A stretch of DNA of 53,192 nt from an uncultured beta proteobacterium (GTDB taxonomy: Bacteria; Pseudomonadota; Gammaproteobacteria; Burkholderiales; SG8-41). Under the pieces are notes generated by a model. The model was not told the origin of the DNA, made no database searches, and saw nothing but the letters and a program-made list of their open reading frames with translations. The stretch lies in assembly GCA_902825845.1 (NCBI GenBank), contig CADECM010000035.1:1-53192 (forward strand), read 5' to 3'. This document shows positions 26,821 through 37,538 of the stretch, piece after piece (within the stretch, counting starts at the first letter, position 1; every line of letters begins with the position of its first letter). Made by a program: the position numbers and the translations under genes.

Positions 26821-28149
26821 TTGGCGGTTAGCGATTCACTGTTGGCATCGGGAAAGCTGGGCGATTTGAAGCGCCGCTTCCTGTTTTTGATCGGCGCGTT
26901 GATCGTGTTCCGGATCGGTTCGTTCATTCCGGTGCCGGGCATCGACCAGACCGAACTCGCCAACCTGTTCAACCAGCAGCGTGGCGGTATCTTGGACATG
27001 TTCAACATGTTTTCAGGCGGTGCGCTGGAGCGGTTTTCGATCTTCGCGCTGGGCATCATGCCGTACATCTCGGCATCGATCATCATGCAACTGATGACGG
27101 TGGCCTCGCCGACGCTGGAAGCGTTGAAAAAGGAAGGCGAAGCGGGGCGCCGCAAAATCACGCAGTACACACGTTATGGCACGGCGGGGCTGGCGTTGTT
27201 CCAGAGCATGGCGATTGCCATCGGCCTGGAAAGCCAGCGTGGCTTGGTCATTGATCCGGGCCTGCTGTTCCGCTTCACCGCGATGGTCACATTGACCACC
27301 GGCACAATTTTCCTGATGTGGCTGGGCGAGCAAATCACCGAGCGCGGCATCGGCAACGGCATTTCGTTGCTGATTTTTGCCGGCATTGCCGCGGGATTCC
27401 CGCAGGCGGTGGGCGGCACGCTGGAACTGGTGCGCACCGGTGCGATGTCCATTCCGGTGGTGTTGTTCATCGGTGTGCTGGTGGTGGGCGTGACGGCGTT
27501 TGTTTGTTTCGTGGAACGCGGGCAGCGCAAGATTTTAGTGAATTATGCGAAGCGCCAGGTGGGCCGCAAGGTTTATGGCGGACAAAGTTCGCATCTTCCC
27601 CTGAAACTGAATATGGCTGGTGTGATACCGCCGATTTTTGCGTCGTCGATCATCTTGTTTCCAGCCACGATCGTGGGCTGGTTTGGCGAAGGCACCGGGA
27701 CCGGCGTCATCTGGCTCAAGAACATTGCCGCGACCTTGCATCCGGGCGAGCCGGTGTATACGTTGCTCTACGCATCGGCCATCATCTTTTTCTGTTTCTT
27801 CTATACAGCGCTGGTGTTTAATCCCAAGGAAACGGCGGAAAACCTGAAGAAAAGTGGCGCGTTCGTTCCGGGCATACGGCCGGGCGATCAGACTTCGCGC
27901 TACATCGAGAAGATTACTTTGCGCTTGACGCTGGTCGGCGCGGTCTACGTGACGCTGGTGTGCCTGCTGCCCGAAATACTGATCGTGTGGAAAAAAGTGC
28001 CGTTTTATTTTGGCGGCACGTCGCTATTGATTATTGTGGTGGTGACGATGGACTTCATGTCGCAGGTGCAGGCGTACATCATGTCGCACCAGTATGAGAG
28101 TCTGTTGAAAAAAGCCAACTTTAAGGGTGGAATGTTCCCGACGCGCTAG
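26821..28149 (+). CDS. secY: Preprotein translocase subunit SecY
   Basis: This is the pore-forming subunit of the Sec channel, 442 residues with ten hydrophobic helices. The start is TTG at 26821 ([20 protein letters not shown]), with purine-rich GAGGAAAAAG just upstream. The signature segments [17 protein letters not shown] and the cytoplasmic loop with [36 protein letters not shown] are intact. infA begins 1 nt after the stop. SecE is encoded at 285-653. Confidence 0.98.
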   Translation: MAVSDSLLASGKLGDLKRRFLFLIGALIVFRIGSFIPVPGIDQTELANLFNQQRGGILDMFNMFSGGALERFSIFALGIMPYISASIIMQLMTVASPTLEALKKEGEAGRRKITQYTRYGTAGLALFQSMAIAIGLESQRGLVIDPGLLFRFTAMVTLTTGTIFLMWLGEQITERGIGNGISLLIFAGIAAGFPQAVGGTLELVRTGAMSIPVVLFIGVLVVGVTAFVCFVERGQRKILVNYAKRQVGRKVYGGQSSHLPLKLNMAGVIPPIFASSIILFPATIVGWFGEGTGTGVIWLKNIAATLHPGEPVYTLLYASAIIFFCFFYTALVFNPKETAENLKKSGAFVPGIRPGDQTSRYIEKITLRLTLVGAVYVTLVCLLPEILIVWKKVPFYFGGTSLLIIVVVTMDFMSQVQAYIMSHQYESLLKKANFKGGMFPTR

Positions 28150-28150
28150 A

Positions 28151-28369
28151 ATGGCAAAAGAGGAAACCATACAGATGCAGGGTGAAATTGAAGAGACCCT
28201 GCCTAATGCAACCTTTAGAGTCAAGCTGGAAAACGGCCATGTTGTGCTTGGCCACATCTCTGGAAAAATGCGCATGCACTACATTCGGATTTTGCCCGGC
28301 GATAAAGTGACGGTGGAATTAACGCCCTACGATTTGACCCGGGGCAGGATTGTGTTTCGCGCCAAGTGA
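28151..28369 (+). CDS. infA: Translation initiation factor IF-1
   Basis: IF-1 is a single OB-fold protein that occupies the A site during initiation. The 72-residue protein starts [20 protein letters not shown] and contains [20 protein letters not shown] and [20 protein letters not shown]. The ATG at 28151 gives the standard length; the in-frame upstream GTG/ATG region lies in secY. Its position between secY and rpmJ is usual for beta- and many other proteobacteria. Confidence 0.96.
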   Translation: MAKEETIQMQGEIEETLPNATFRVKLENGHVVLGHISGKMRMHYIRILPGDKVTVELTPYDLTRGRIVFRAK

Positions 28370-28404
28370 TTTGCGATGGAAAATAGAAAGACTGGAGCCG
28401 CAAA

Positions 28405-28518
28405 ATGAAAGTACAGGCATCGGTAAAACGCATGTGCCGCAACTGCAAGGTGGTCAAGCGCAAGCGCGTGGTTCGCGTGATCTGCAAGGATCCGCGCCAT
28501 AAGCAACGCCAAGGTTAA
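28405..28518 (+). CDS. rpmJ: 50S ribosomal protein L36 (zinc form)
   Basis: This 37-residue protein starts [20 protein letters not shown] and ends [11 protein letters not shown]. It keeps the zinc ligands C11, C14, C27 and H32, so it is the C-plus form. It lies 35 nt after infA with CTGGAG upstream of the ATG. It is 43 nt before rpsM, where an AT-rich TTACGTAA motif occurs. Confidence 0.95.
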   Translation: MKVQASVKRMCRNCKVVKRKRVVRVICKDPRHKQRQG

Positions 28519-28561
28519 AAAACCTTTTAAAAACAAATAGTTACGTAAGTGGAGTCCTAGC

Positions 28562-28939
28562 ATGGCCCGAATTGGCGGTGTCAATATTCCGAATCATCAG
28601 CATGCAGAGATTGCGTTGACCGCGATTTACGGTGTTGGCCGTGCCCGTGCGCGCAAGATATGTGTCGCGGCCGGTGTCGAGATCAGCCGCAAGGTCAAGG
28701 ACCTTTCGGACGGCGAAATGGACAAACTGCGCGAACAGTTGGGCAAGTTCGCGACTGAAGGCGATCTGCGCCGCGAAGTGTCGATGAATATCAAGCGCCT
28801 GATGGACCTCGGTACCTGGCGCGGCAAGCGTCATCGTGCGGGTCTGCCGGTGCGGGGACAACGTACTCGTACCAATGCGCGCACGCGCAAGGGGCCGCGC
28901 AAGGCGGCCGTGAAACTGCAAAAAGGCACGACGGCCTAA
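28562..28939 (+). CDS. rpsM: 30S ribosomal protein S13
   Basis: This 30S head protein contacts P-site tRNA and 50S bridges. The 125-residue product starts [26 protein letters not shown]. It has the helix-two-turn-helix and the terminal [31 protein letters not shown] extension. It is the first gene of the alpha operon order (S13-S11-S4-alpha-L17). Confidence 0.98.
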   Translation: MARIGGVNIPNHQHAEIALTAIYGVGRARARKICVAAGVEISRKVKDLSDGEMDKLREQLGKFATEGDLRREVSMNIKRLMDLGTWRGKRHRAGLPVRGQRTRTNARTRKGPRKAAVKLQKGTTA

Positions 28940-28986
28940 TTCCAATGTTCGCAAGATCCGCACAGTTCAGTTTACAGGTATAACAC

Positions 28987-29376
28987 ATGGCAAAAGCAAG
29001 TACGCGAGTGCGCAAGAAGGTGAAGAAGAATGTCGCCGAGGGCATAGCCCACGTGCATGCGTCATTCAATAACACCATCGTGACCATCACCGACCGGCAG
29101 GGTAACGCACTCGCTTGGGCGACGTCCGGCAGCAACGGTTTCAAGGGGTCGCGCAAGTCCACGCCCTTTGCCGCTCAGATCGCGGCGGAGCAATGCGGTA
29201 AGCTCGCAGTGGAATGCGGTGTGAAGAACCTGGAGGTGCGCATCAAGGGTCCCGGCCCGGGCCGCGAGTCCGCCGTGCGCGCGCTGAATGCCGTGGGTTT
29301 CAAAATAACCAGTATTTCGGATGTGACACCGGTGCCGCACAACGGTTGCCGTCCTCCGAAAAAGCGTCGAGTTTAA
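28987..29376 (+). CDS. rpsK: 30S ribosomal protein S11
   Basis: S11 lies on the 30S platform next to the Shine-Dalgarno helix. The 129-residue product contains [39 protein letters not shown] and the C-terminal [19 protein letters not shown] with the Asn-Gly dipeptide that is known to isomerise in E. coli. It lies 47 nt after rpsM and 12 nt before rpsD. Confidence 0.98.
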   Translation: MAKASTRVRKKVKKNVAEGIAHVHASFNNTIVTITDRQGNALAWATSGSNGFKGSRKSTPFAAQIAAEQCGKLAVECGVKNLEVRIKGPGPGRESAVRALNAVGFKITSISDVTPVPHNGCRPPKKRRV

Positions 29377-29388
29377 AGGGGTCCCAAC

Positions 29389-30015
29389 GTGGCAAGGAAT
29401 CTCGATCCGAAGTGCCGGCAATGCCGCCGTGAAGGCGAAAAGCTGTTTCTTAAGGGTGAAAAATGCTTCACCGACAAATGCGCGATTGAGCGCCGCAACT
29501 ATCCGCCTGGCCAGCATGGTCAAAAGCAGGCACGCCTGTCGGGCTATGGCGTGCAATTGCGTGAAAAGCAGAAAATCCGCCGTATTTACGGGTTGTTGGA
29601 AGGACAATTCCGCAAGTTCTACAAGGAAGCGTCTGCCAGTAAGGGCGTGACCGGCGAGGCACTGTTGCAAATGCTTGAAAGCCGTCTGGATACGGTGGCG
29701 TTTCGCATGGGGTTTGGCGCGTCGCGTACGGAAGCGCGACAGGTGGTGCGCCATAACGGCATTCTGGTGAACGGCAAGCGGGTAAACATTCCCTCATATC
29801 TGTGCCGGCCGGGTGACGTCGTCGAAGTGGCTGAATCTTCAAAAGCGCAGTTGCGTATCAAGGCGGCCGCCGATGCCGCGGAATCGCGCGGGCGTGCCGA
29901 ATGGATCGAGGTTGATACCAAGGCCCTGAAAGGAACTTTCAAAGCACTGCCGCAGCGTTCTGAGCTCCCGTCCAGTATAAATGAATCGCTGGTGGTCGAG
30001 CTTTACTCGAAGTAA
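29389..30015 (+). CDS. rpsD: 30S ribosomal protein S4 (zinc form)
   Basis: This primary assembly protein represses the alpha operon in E. coli. The 208-residue product starts at GTG 29389 (MARNLDPKCRQCRREGEKLFL). It keeps four N-terminal cysteines (C9, C12, C26, C31), making it the zinc-binding C-plus form that E. coli has lost. The S4 RNA-binding domain is at about residues 98-160 (RLDTVAFRMGFGASRTEARQVVRHNGILVNGKRVNIPS). Confidence 0.98.
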   Translation: MARNLDPKCRQCRREGEKLFLKGEKCFTDKCAIERRNYPPGQHGQKQARLSGYGVQLREKQKIRRIYGLLEGQFRKFYKEASASKGVTGEALLQMLESRLDTVAFRMGFGASRTEARQVVRHNGILVNGKRVNIPSYLCRPGDVVEVAESSKAQLRIKAAADAAESRGRAEWIEVDTKALKGTFKALPQRSELPSSINESLVVELYSK

Positions 30016-30057
30016 TCACGCGCAGTAACGATCTATTAGCGAAGGGGCACCATCAAT

Positions 30058-31041
30058 ATGTCCAGCACTGCACTTCTGAAGCCTCGTATCATCGATGTTC
30101 AGAATTTATCGACGCACCACGCGCGCCTCACCATGGAGCCGTTCGAGCGCGGCTATGGCCACACGCTTGGCAATGCGTTGCGCCGCACCCTCCTGTCGTC
30201 CATGCCGGGCTATGCGGCGACGGAAGTCAGCATTTCCGGCGTGTTGCACGAATATTCGACTCTGGACGGCGTGCAAGAAGACGTGGTCGATATTTTGCTC
30301 AACCTCAAGGGCGTGGTCCTCAAGCTGCACAACCGGGACGACGCAACGTTGTCATTGAAAAAAAATGGTGAAGGCATCGTTACCGCTGCCGACATCGAGC
30401 CCATGCACGATGTGGAGATCATCAATCCCGATCACGTCATCGCGCACCTGGCGGCGGGCGGCAACATCGAGCTGCAGATCAAGGTGGAAAAAGGCCGTGG
30501 CTATGTCGCGGCAACGACGCGCAAGGCGATCGAGGAGGAAGGCCGTACCGTCGGCAATATTCTGCTGGATGCGTCGTTTAGCCCGGTGCGCCGGGTCAGT
30601 TACTCGGTGGAGTCGGCGCGCGTCGAACAACGCACGGACCTCGACAAGCTGATCATGGACATCGAGACCAACGGCGCGATCGATCCGGAAGAAGCCGTGC
30701 GCTATGCCGCGCGCATCATGGTCGAGCAATTGTCGGTATTCTCCGACCTCACCGGTACTCCGACGCAATCGGACGATCCGAAACGCGCCTCGCAGGTGGA
30801 TCCCGTGCTGCTGCGCCCGGTGGACGATCTGGAATTGACCGTGCGTTCCGCCAACTGCCTCAAGGCGGAAAACATTTATTACATCGGGGACCTGATTCAA
30901 CGTTCGGAAACCGAACTGCTGAAGACTCCAAACCTCGGGCGCAAATCGCTCAACGAAATCAAGGAGGTCCTCGCCATGCGCGGGCTGACCTTGGGCATGC
31001 GCCTCGAAAGCTGGCCGCCCGCCGGACTGGAAAAGCTCTGA
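30058..31041 (+). CDS. rpoA: DNA-directed RNA polymerase subunit alpha
   Basis: Alpha dimerises to start polymerase assembly and contacts activators and UP elements. The 327-residue protein has an N-terminal domain ([20 protein letters not shown] around residues 30-50), a linker with [11 protein letters not shown], and the C-terminal domain [35 protein letters not shown] with the UP-element-binding arginine and Leu-Gly-Met-Arg region. It ends [10 protein letters not shown]. Confidence 0.99.
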   Translation: MSSTALLKPRIIDVQNLSTHHARLTMEPFERGYGHTLGNALRRTLLSSMPGYAATEVSISGVLHEYSTLDGVQEDVVDILLNLKGVVLKLHNRDDATLSLKKNGEGIVTAADIEPMHDVEIINPDHVIAHLAAGGNIELQIKVEKGRGYVAATTRKAIEEEGRTVGNILLDASFSPVRRVSYSVESARVEQRTDLDKLIMDIETNGAIDPEEAVRYAARIMVEQLSVFSDLTGTPTQSDDPKRASQVDPVLLRPVDDLELTVRSANCLKAENIYYIGDLIQRSETELLKTPNLGRKSLNEIKEVLAMRGLTLGMRLESWPPAGLEKL

Positions 31042-31081
31042 TTCAGGGCGCGACCAGCACCAAGAACCTCAAGGAAACATC

Positions 31082-31474
31082 ATGCGTCACCGCCACGGAT
31101 TACGTAAGCTCAACCGCACCAGCAGCCATCGCCTGGCGATGCTGCGGAACATGGCGAACTCTTTGCTCAAGCACGAGGCGATCAAAACAACTTTGCCCAA
31201 GGCGAAGGAATTGCGCCGCGTCGTCGAACCGATCATTACACTGGGCAAATCGCCGACGCTGGCCAACCGCCGGCTGGCGTTTAACCGCCTGCGTGATCGG
31301 GATAACGTCACCAAGTTGTTTGCCGAAATCGGTCCGCGCTATGCGGCCCGCAACGGTGGCTATCTGCGTATTCTGAAATTCGGATTCCGCAAGGGCGACA
31401 ACGCGCCAATGGCGTTTATCGAACTGGTGGATCGTCCTGCGCTTGTTGACAAGGTGGAAGCGGCCAGCGCGTAG
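31082..31474 (+). CDS. rplQ: 50S ribosomal protein L17
   Basis: L17 lies near the tunnel exit. The 130-residue protein starts [32 protein letters not shown], nearly diagnostic for L17, and has [15 protein letters not shown] near the C-terminus. It is the last gene of the 31-kb block; a strong terminator follows 25 nt after the stop. Confidence 0.98.
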   Translation: MRHRHGLRKLNRTSSHRLAMLRNMANSLLKHEAIKTTLPKAKELRRVVEPIITLGKSPTLANRRLAFNRLRDRDNVTKLFAEIGPRYAARNGGYLRILKFGFRKGDNAPMAFIELVDRPALVDKVEAASA

Positions 31475-31492
31475 GCAAGGCGATACGCCCTT

Positions 31493-31521
31493 AAAAAAAC
31501 CGGCTTCAGGCCGGTTTTTTT
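31493..31521. terminator. Bidirectional intrinsic terminator after rplQ
   Basis: Seven A (31493-31499), stem CCGGC (31500-31504) with GCCGG (31510-31514), a 5-base loop TTCAG, then seven T (31515-31521). The A-run extends the stem by pairing with the T-run, and the element works on both strands. It ends the ribosomal block on the plus strand and the glycerate kinase transcript on the minus strand, whose stop codon (31520-31522) lies in the T-run. Confidence 0.95.
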
Positions 31522-32803
31522 ACGTGACCAGAATCACCCGAAAGTCGTTGACGTTGGTACGCGTGGGGCCGGTTATCACGAGGTCGTCTAGGGCATTGAA
31601 AAAGCCATGGCCGTCGTTATCGGCGAGCATCGCCGCGGCGTCGAGATGCTTCTCCCGCGCGCGTTTGAGCGTGTCGGGCGTGAGTAACGCCCCCGCATTG
31701 TTCTCGGAGCCATCGATGCCGTCGGTGTCGCAGGCCAGCGCGTAAATCGTCTGCGCGCTGTCCAGATCAACCGCAAGCGACAGCAGGAACTCCGCGCAGC
31801 GGCCGCCGCGGCCCTTGCCCGTCACCGTGACCGTGCATTCGCCGCCGGAAATCAGCGCCACCGGCGCGCGCCAGGGTTTTCCGTGAAGGCTGATCTCGCG
31901 CGCCAGAGCGCCATAAACCTTTGCCACTTCGCGTGCTTCACCGGTAACCGAGTCACCGAGAATCGCCGCGGGTATGCCCTGAGCTTCGAAATATGCGGCC
32001 GCGGCTGCCAATGAAGCGTGTGCCGTGGCGATCACGCGATTCTCGACGCGCTTGAACAGCCGGTCGCCCGGTTTGGGTGTCTCCGCGATTTCGCCACCGG
32101 CGCCGCGCGTCAGATGCGCTAGGATGGCGGCGGGCGCCTGCACCCCATGGCGCTGGATGACATTCAGCGCGTCGCGGTAAGTGCTGGGGTCGGGTGCGCA
32201 GGGGCCGGAGGCGATATGCGTGGGATCGTCTCCGGTTACATCGGAAATGATCAGTGCGGTTACCGGCGCGCGGCAGGCCGCCGCCAGCCGTCCCCCCTGT
32301 ATCGCCGACAAATGTTTGCGCACAATATTCATGGCCTGAATCGGTGCGCCCGATCGCAACAGCGCGGCGGTCAGTGCTTTAATGTCCTCCATGGCCAGAC
32401 TCTGCGCGGGCAGGGTGAGCAGGCTGGAACCGCCCCCCGACACCAGCACCAGCAGGTGGTCATTCGGCGTGAGCGCCCTGACGCGCCGCAGGACTTCCTG
32501 GGCAGCCTTTTCGCCCGCCGCGTCCGGCACCGGATGTCCGGCCTCGATGACGTTGATGCGATTGGTCAGCAGGCCATGCTGGTAGCGCGTGATCACTAGT
32601 CCGTCCAGCAGCGCGCCGGCGGGCCAGTGCTGCTCGACAGCCAGCGCCATCGCTGCCGCTGCCTTGCCCGCGCCGACGACCAGCGTTTTGCCTTTCTGTG
32701 ATGTCGGCGGCGGCGGCAGGTGTCCGCCCACGATTCTCAAGGGATCGGCCGCGGCCAGTGCCGCCTGGAAAGCACCCAGCAGCAATTCGCGCGGTGGTGT
32801 CAT
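31520..32803 (-). CDS. gckA: Glycerate 2-kinase (GckA/TtuD, DUF4147-MOFRL family)
   Basis: The 427-residue product matches the glycerate 2-kinase family, also annotated as hydroxypyruvate reductase TtuD. This family phosphorylates D-glycerate to 2-phosphoglycerate in the glyoxylate/serine or tartrate pathways. N-terminal domain: [12 protein letters not shown] (around residues 41-52), [16 protein letters not shown] and [15 protein letters not shown]-terminal MOFRL domain: [20 protein letters not shown] and [18 protein letters not shown]. Its start overlaps the uvrA stop by 4 nt (ATGA), so it is coupled to uvrA. No other glycolate or tartrate genes are nearby, so the physiological pathway is open. 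Confidence 0.88.
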   Translation of the reverse strand: MTPPRELLLGAFQAALAAADPLRIVGGHLPPPPTSQKGKTLVVGAGKAAAAMALAVEQHWPAGALLDGLVITRYQHGLLTNRINVIEAGHPVPDAAGEKAAQEVLRRVRALTPNDHLLVLVSGGGSSLLTLPAQSLAMEDIKALTAALLRSGAPIQAMNIVRKHLSAIQGGRLAAACRAPVTALIISDVTGDDPTHIASGPCAPDPSTYRDALNVIQRHGVQAPAAILAHLTRGAGGEIAETPKPGDRLFKRVENRVIATAHASLAAAAAYFEAQGIPAAILGDSVTGEAREVAKVYGALAREISLHGKPWRAPVALISGGECTVTVTGKGRGGRCAEFLLSLAVDLDSAQTIYALACDTDGIDGSENNAGALLTPDTLKRAREKHLDAAAMLADNDGHGFFNALDDLVITGPTRTNVNDFRVILVT

Positions 32804-35712
32804 GCTTGCAACGTGGCTTTGAGATAGCGCGCGGTGTGGCTGTCCGCGTTCCGCGCGACGGTTTCCGGCGTGCCTTCAACGACGATACGACCGCCGCCGT
32901 CGCCGCCTTCCGGGCCGAGGTCGATGATCCAGTCCGCGGTCTTGATAACGTCGAGATTGTGTTCGATGACGACCACTGTGTTGCCGTGGTCGCGCAAGCG
33001 GTGCAGCACGTGCAGCAGCATGTCGATATCGTGAAAATGCAGGCCGGTGGTGGGCTCGTCAAGTATGTAGAGCGTGCGTCCGGTGTCGCGTTTGGACAAT
33101 TCCAGCGCCAGTTTGACGCGCTGCGCTTCACCGCCGGAGAGGGTGATCGCGCTTTGTCCGAGTTTGATGTAGCCAAGTCCGACATCCAGCAACGTCTGCA
33201 GTTTGCGTGAAATGGCGGGAACCGCGCTGAAAAACTCGGTCGCGTGTTCGACTGTCATTTCCAGCACGTCGGTGATGCTCCTGCCTTTGTACAGGATCTG
33301 CAGGGTTTCGCGGTTGTAGCGCTTGCCATGACAGGTGTCACAAGGCACATACACGTCGGGCAGAAAATGCATTTCCACCTTGATCATGCCGTCGCCCTGA
33401 CAGGCTTCGCAGCGCCCGCCCTTGACGTTGAACGAGAAGCGTCCTGCGCCGTAGCCGCGTTCGCGCGCAGCGGGAACACCCGCAAACAGATCGCGGATCG
33501 GCGTAAACAGGCCCGTGTACGTCGCCGGATTGGAGCGTGGCGTGCGTCCGATGGGGCTTTGGTCGACATTGACCACCTTGTCGAAGAACTCCAGCCCGCT
33601 GATACTCTCATGCGGCGCGGGCGCACTGTTGCTGCCGTAAAGGTGTTGCGCGGCGGCGGCATACAGGGTGTCATTGATCAACGTGGATTTCCCGGAACCC
33701 GATACGCCGGTGATGCATACCAGGAGGCCGACGGGAATGCCGGCCGTGACATGGCGCAGATTGTTGCCGCTTGCCCCGTGTACGACCAGCCGGCGTTTGT
33801 CGTTCATGGCGTGGCGCAGTGCCGGTACGTCGATGCGGCGGCGCCCCGAAAGATACTGGCCGGTGAGCGAATCGGCATGTGCGCTCACCTCTGCCGCCGT
33901 GCCCTGTGCGATGACGCGGCCGCCATGGATACCCGCACCCAGGCCCATGTCCACCACGTAGTCCGCGTTCATGATGGCGTCCTGATCGTGCTCGACCACG
34001 ATCACCGAATTTCCGATGTCGCGCAGGCGCTTCAGTGTCTCGATCAAGCGCGCGTTGTCGCGCTGATGCAGGCCGATCGACGGCTCATCGAGCACGTACA
34101 TTACGCCGGTCAGCCCCGAGCCGATCTGTGATGCCAGGCGTATGCGCTGCGCTTCGCCGCCGGACAGCGTGTCGGCAGCGCGGTCCAGTGACAAATAGTC
34201 GAGACCGACATTCACCAGGAATTGCAGCCGGTTGGAGATCTCATGCACGATCTTGTCGGCAATCGCGCGGCGCGCCCCGGTGACGTCCATCGCGGCGAAG
34301 AAAGTAATGGCGTTATCCAAAGATAAGTTACTGATTTCATGTATATTTTTATCTGAAACCATAACGTGCCGCGCTTCCCGCCGCAGGCGCGTGCCGGCAC
34401 ATTCCGGACACGGCTGCGTGTTCAGATACTTGCCGAGTTCTTCCCGTACCAGCACAGAATCCGTCTCGCGATAGCGTCGCTCAAGGTTGGGAAGGACGCC
34501 TTCGAACGCATGTTCGCGCACAAACGGCTTGCCGCGCTCGCCCACATAACTAAAGTGGATTTTCGTGGCGCCCGAACCGTCAAGAATGATGCGCTGTATG
34601 TCCGGCGGCAGTTCGTGGTACGGTTTTTCCAGATCAAAACCATAGTGCTGCGCGAGGCTTTGCAGCATGTCGTAAAAAAACTGGTTGCGGCGGTCCCAGC
34701 CCTTGATTGCGCCGGAGGCAAGCGACAGATCGGGAAAGGCCACCACGCGCCTGGGATCGAAAAAACTCACCGTGCCGATGCCATCGCAACGCGGACAGGC
34801 GCCCATCGGGTTGTTGAACGAGAACAAACGCGGTTCGAGTTCCGGCAGGGAATAGCTGCACACCGGACAGGCGAATTTTGCCGAAAACAAATGTTCCGTG
34901 CCGCCGTCCATTTCAACAGCCAGCGCGCGCCCGTCGGCATGGCGCAGGGCGGTCTCAAAGGATTCCGCAAGCCGTTGGCGGGCGTCCTGTCGTGCCCGCA
35001 GCCGGTCGACAATGATATCGACGGTATGTTTGAAGTTCTTTTTGAGTTTGGGCAGGTTGTCGATGTCGTACACGGTGCCGTCGATTCTGAGACGCGTAAA
35101 TCCCTGCGCGCGCAACTCATCGAACAGCTCAAGCTGCTCGCCTTTGCGCCCGGCGATCAGCGGCGCCACGATCATGATGCGGGTGTCTTCCGGCAGACCG
35201 AGCACATGATCCACCATCTGCGCGACGCTTTGCGCCGCCAGGCGCCGGCGGTGGTCGGGGCAGTGCGGATCGCCGACGCGCGCGAACAGCAGGCGCAGAT
35301 AATCGTGAATCTCGGTGATGGTGCCCACCGTGGAGCGCGGATTGTGACTGGTGGCTTTTTGCTCGATGGAAATCGCCGGCGACAAACCGTCGATCAAATC
35401 CACGTCCGGCTTTTCCATGATTTGCAGAAACTGCCGGGCATAGGCCGACAACGATTCGACATAGCGGCGTTGACCCTCCGCATAAAGCGTGTCGAACGCC
35501 AGCGACGATTTGCCCGAGCCGGATAAACCCGTGATCACCACCAGTTGATTGCGCGGCAGATCGAGGTTGATATTCTTCAGGTTGTGCGTGCGCGCGCCGC
35601 GTATGCGGATGTGGCCGCCGGAACTTGACGGCGTCTGCGCGGGCGTATCGATGCCGGCATGCGGCAGGCGGATTACGTTGGTATTGCTGCCCGAACCTGT
35701 AGTCACTGGCAA
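32800..35712 (-). CDS. uvrA: Excinuclease ABC subunit A
   Basis: UvrA is the damage-recognition ATPase of nucleotide excision repair. The 970-residue protein has two ABC modules: Walker [10 protein letters not shown] at 62-70 and a second around 667 ([10 protein letters not shown]), with signature sequences [12 protein letters not shown] and [15 protein letters not shown]. Zinc cysteine pairs are at about 281-307 (CPVC, CPRC) and 766-790 (CEAC, CDTC). An N-terminal extension of about 33 residues (Ser/Thr/Gly/Pro-rich) precedes the usual start at [14 protein letters not shown]; no later ATG supports a shorter form. No LexA-type SOS box was recognised upstream. Confidence 0.97.
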   Translation of the reverse strand: MPVTTGSGSNTNVIRLPHAGIDTPAQTPSSSGGHIRIRGARTHNLKNINLDLPRNQLVVITGLSGSGKSSLAFDTLYAEGQRRYVESLSAYARQFLQIMEKPDVDLIDGLSPAISIEQKATSHNPRSTVGTITEIHDYLRLLFARVGDPHCPDHRRRLAAQSVAQMVDHVLGLPEDTRIMIVAPLIAGRKGEQLELFDELRAQGFTRLRIDGTVYDIDNLPKLKKNFKHTVDIIVDRLRARQDARQRLAESFETALRHADGRALAVEMDGGTEHLFSAKFACPVCSYSLPELEPRLFSFNNPMGACPRCDGIGTVSFFDPRRVVAFPDLSLASGAIKGWDRRNQFFYDMLQSLAQHYGFDLEKPYHELPPDIQRIILDGSGATKIHFSYVGERGKPFVREHAFEGVLPNLERRYRETDSVLVREELGKYLNTQPCPECAGTRLRREARHVMVSDKNIHEISNLSLDNAITFFAAMDVTGARRAIADKIVHEISNRLQFLVNVGLDYLSLDRAADTLSGGEAQRIRLASQIGSGLTGVMYVLDEPSIGLHQRDNARLIETLKRLRDIGNSVIVVEHDQDAIMNADYVVDMGLGAGIHGGRVIAQGTAAEVSAHADSLTGQYLSGRRRIDVPALRHAMNDKRRLVVHGASGNNLRHVTAGIPVGLLVCITGVSGSGKSTLINDTLYAAAAQHLYGSNSAPAPHESISGLEFFDKVVNVDQSPIGRTPRSNPATYTGLFTPIRDLFAGVPAARERGYGAGRFSFNVKGGRCEACQGDGMIKVEMHFLPDVYVPCDTCHGKRYNRETLQILYKGRSITDVLEMTVEHATEFFSAVPAISRKLQTLLDVGLGYIKLGQSAITLSGGEAQRVKLALELSKRDTGRTLYILDEPTTGLHFHDIDMLLHVLHRLRDHGNTVVVIEHNLDVIKTADWIIDLGPEGGDGGGRIVVEGTPETVARNADSHTARYLKATLQA

Positions 35713-35778
35713 CCTGTCGGCGGATGTAAACCTGCTAATATACCCGCCTTTGGTTTTAATTCCCTAGCAGTTTTTCCC

Positions 35779-37008
35779 ATGTCCTCCAAGAATCGCATGA
35801 GCGCGCTGGAGTTACAGGCGAGCCTTGCGCTTGCCGGCGTTTTCGGACTGCGCTTGTTCGGCATGTTCGTGATCCTGCCGGTATTTGCAATCCACGCGGA
35901 GACGTTACCCGGCGGCGGCAATCTCACGCTGGTGGGTATCGCTATCGGGATCTACGGCCTGACCCAGGCGCTACTGCAAATGCCGTTCGGCTGGTGGTCG
36001 GACCGCATTGGCCGCAAGCCCGTCATCTACACGGGCCTTGTCCTGTTTGCCGCCGGAAGTTTTGTCGCGGCGGCCGCACCGAACATATACGTCGTCATCC
36101 TCGGCCGCGTGCTGCAGGGCGCGGGGGCGATTTCCGCGGCGGTGATGGCCTTGGCTTCCGATTTGACGCGCGAAGAGATCCGTACCAAGTCCATGGCAAT
36201 GATCGGATCCACCATAGGCGTGGTGTTTGCGCTGTCGCTGGTTGCGGCACCCTGGCTCAATCGTCTTGTCGGCGTGCCGGGTATATTTGCGCTAACCGGT
36301 GTGCTGGCGCTGGGCGCAATTGGTGTGGTGCGATGGATCGTGCCGCCGGGAGTCACTGGCGTGCACAAAGCCGTGCCGGCGAGTTTGCTGGCTGACCTCA
36401 AGCGCGTGCTTGCCGATTCGAATCTCCTGCGTTTGAACTGGGGCATTTTCACGCTGCACGCGGTGCTGATGGCACTGTTTATCGCGGTGCCGTTTGCGTT
36501 GCGCGACGCGGGCATGCCGCTGGCGCAGCACTGGAAAATTTACCTGCCCGTGATGCTGGTGTCGTTTGTGCTGATGCTGCCGGCGGTAATGGGCGCGCAC
36601 CTTGCGGGCCGCTTCAAACGCTGGTTCATTGCCGCAGTTGCGCTGCTGCTGGTCGCTGAACTGGCAATGCCTTGGCTTACCGGTGGTATTTGGGCGATTG
36701 CATTGTTTTTATTGATTTTTTTTACCGGGTTTAACGTGCTTGAGGCGATGTTGCCGTCGCTGGTGTCGCGCCTTGCGCCGCCTCAACTCAAGGGCGCCGC
36801 CATCGGTGTCTACAGCAGCGTGCAGTTTCTGGGCACCTTCGCGGGTGCCGCGTCCAGCGGCTTTTTGTATAGCCGCTGGGGCGTTCCCGGCATCGTGGTG
36901 CCCGGTGTTGTCCTGCTGGCAATCTGGCTTATACTCGCACTCGGTATGCAGGCACCCAGCGCGGTGGGTAGCCACGCAACGCCAGCCGCGGGCGAGCCGG
37001 CGCGATAA
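35779..37008 (+). CDS. MFS transporter, drug-efflux type
   Basis: A predicted inner-membrane major facilitator of 409 residues with about 12 hydrophobic helices. The motif-A sequence GWWSDRIGRKP lies at residues 71-81 between helices 2 and 3. The N-terminus FGLRLFGMFVILPVFA resembles YajR-type proteins, but there is no C-terminal ferredoxin-like YAM domain, so the C-tail ends soon after helix 12. The ATG at 35779 is preferred; 35794 (MSALELQ) is an alternative, and neither has a clear Shine-Dalgarno. It is divergent from uvrA and 15 nt before ssb, an order I know from betaproteobacteria. Substrate unknown. Confidence 0.88.
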   Translation: MSSKNRMSALELQASLALAGVFGLRLFGMFVILPVFAIHAETLPGGGNLTLVGIAIGIYGLTQALLQMPFGWWSDRIGRKPVIYTGLVLFAAGSFVAAAAPNIYVVILGRVLQGAGAISAAVMALASDLTREEIRTKSMAMIGSTIGVVFALSLVAAPWLNRLVGVPGIFALTGVLALGAIGVVRWIVPPGVTGVHKAVPASLLADLKRVLADSNLLRLNWGIFTLHAVLMALFIAVPFALRDAGMPLAQHWKIYLPVMLVSFVLMLPAVMGAHLAGRFKRWFIAAVALLLVAELAMPWLTGGIWAIALFLLIFFTGFNVLEAMLPSLVSRLAPPQLKGAAIGVYSSVQFLGTFAGAASSGFLYSRWGVPGIVVPGVVLLAIWLILALGMQAPSAVGSHATPAAGEPAR

Positions 37009-37023
37009 TTTCAGGAGCAAAAC

Positions 37024-37479
37024 ATGGCATCAGTCAACAAAGTCATTCTTATTGGCAATCTCGGTAAAGATCCGGAGACGCGCTACCTGCCCAGTGGTGA
37101 TGCCGTGGCCAATTTCAGCATTGCAACCACCGAGAAATTCAAGGACAAGAGTGGCGCCATGCAGGAACACACCGAATGGCATCGCATATCCTTCTTCGGG
37201 CGGCAGGCGGAAATCGCCGGCGAATATCTGAAGAAGGGATCACCGGTTTACGTCGAAGGCCGCATCCGCACGCGCAAGTGGCAGGACAAGGAAGGACAGG
37301 ACCGCTATTCCACCGAGATCGTCGGTGATCGCATGCAATTGCTGGGCAGCCGCGGCGGCGCCGAAAGCATGGCGCGTGAGCCGGCGACAGCGGGTGCCGG
37401 GGCATCAGGGGAAAAGCGTGCCGCGCCCGCCAAGAAGGGCGGCGGCTTTGACGAGATGGACGACGATATTCCGTTCTAG
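37024..37479 (+). CDS. ssb: Single-stranded DNA-binding protein
   Basis: SSB protects ssDNA and recruits repair and replication partners. The 151-residue protein has an OB fold at residues 1-110 ([18 protein letters not shown], then [20 protein letters not shown] and [21 protein letters not shown]), a Gly/Ala/Lys linker, and the partner-binding acidic tip [22 protein letters not shown] provides a good Shine-Dalgarno. It is probably transcribed with the MFS gene. It is convergent with ackA; the 59-nt gap holds a CGGCGA/TCGCCG hairpin (37485-37499) without a T-run. Confidence 0.98.
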   Translation: MASVNKVILIGNLGKDPETRYLPSGDAVANFSIATTEKFKDKSGAMQEHTEWHRISFFGRQAEIAGEYLKKGSPVYVEGRIRTRKWQDKEGQDRYSTEIVGDRMQLLGSRGGAESMAREPATAGAGASGEKRAAPAKKGGGFDEMDDDIPF

Positions 37480-37538
37480 CCCTGCGGCGAGTATCGCCGA
37501 CGCACGGTGCCGGCGTCCGGTCGTGGACGATGCGGACA

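Noticed and set aside
32147..32599. Plus-strand ORF of 150 codons opposite the glycerate kinase gene
   Set aside because: It is antisense to a clear enzyme with intact motifs and shows no family signature or ribosome binding site.
35713..35778. SOS (LexA) box upstream of uvrA
   Set aside because: I looked for the CTGT-N8-ACAG pattern in the uvrA-MFS gap and found no acceptable match.
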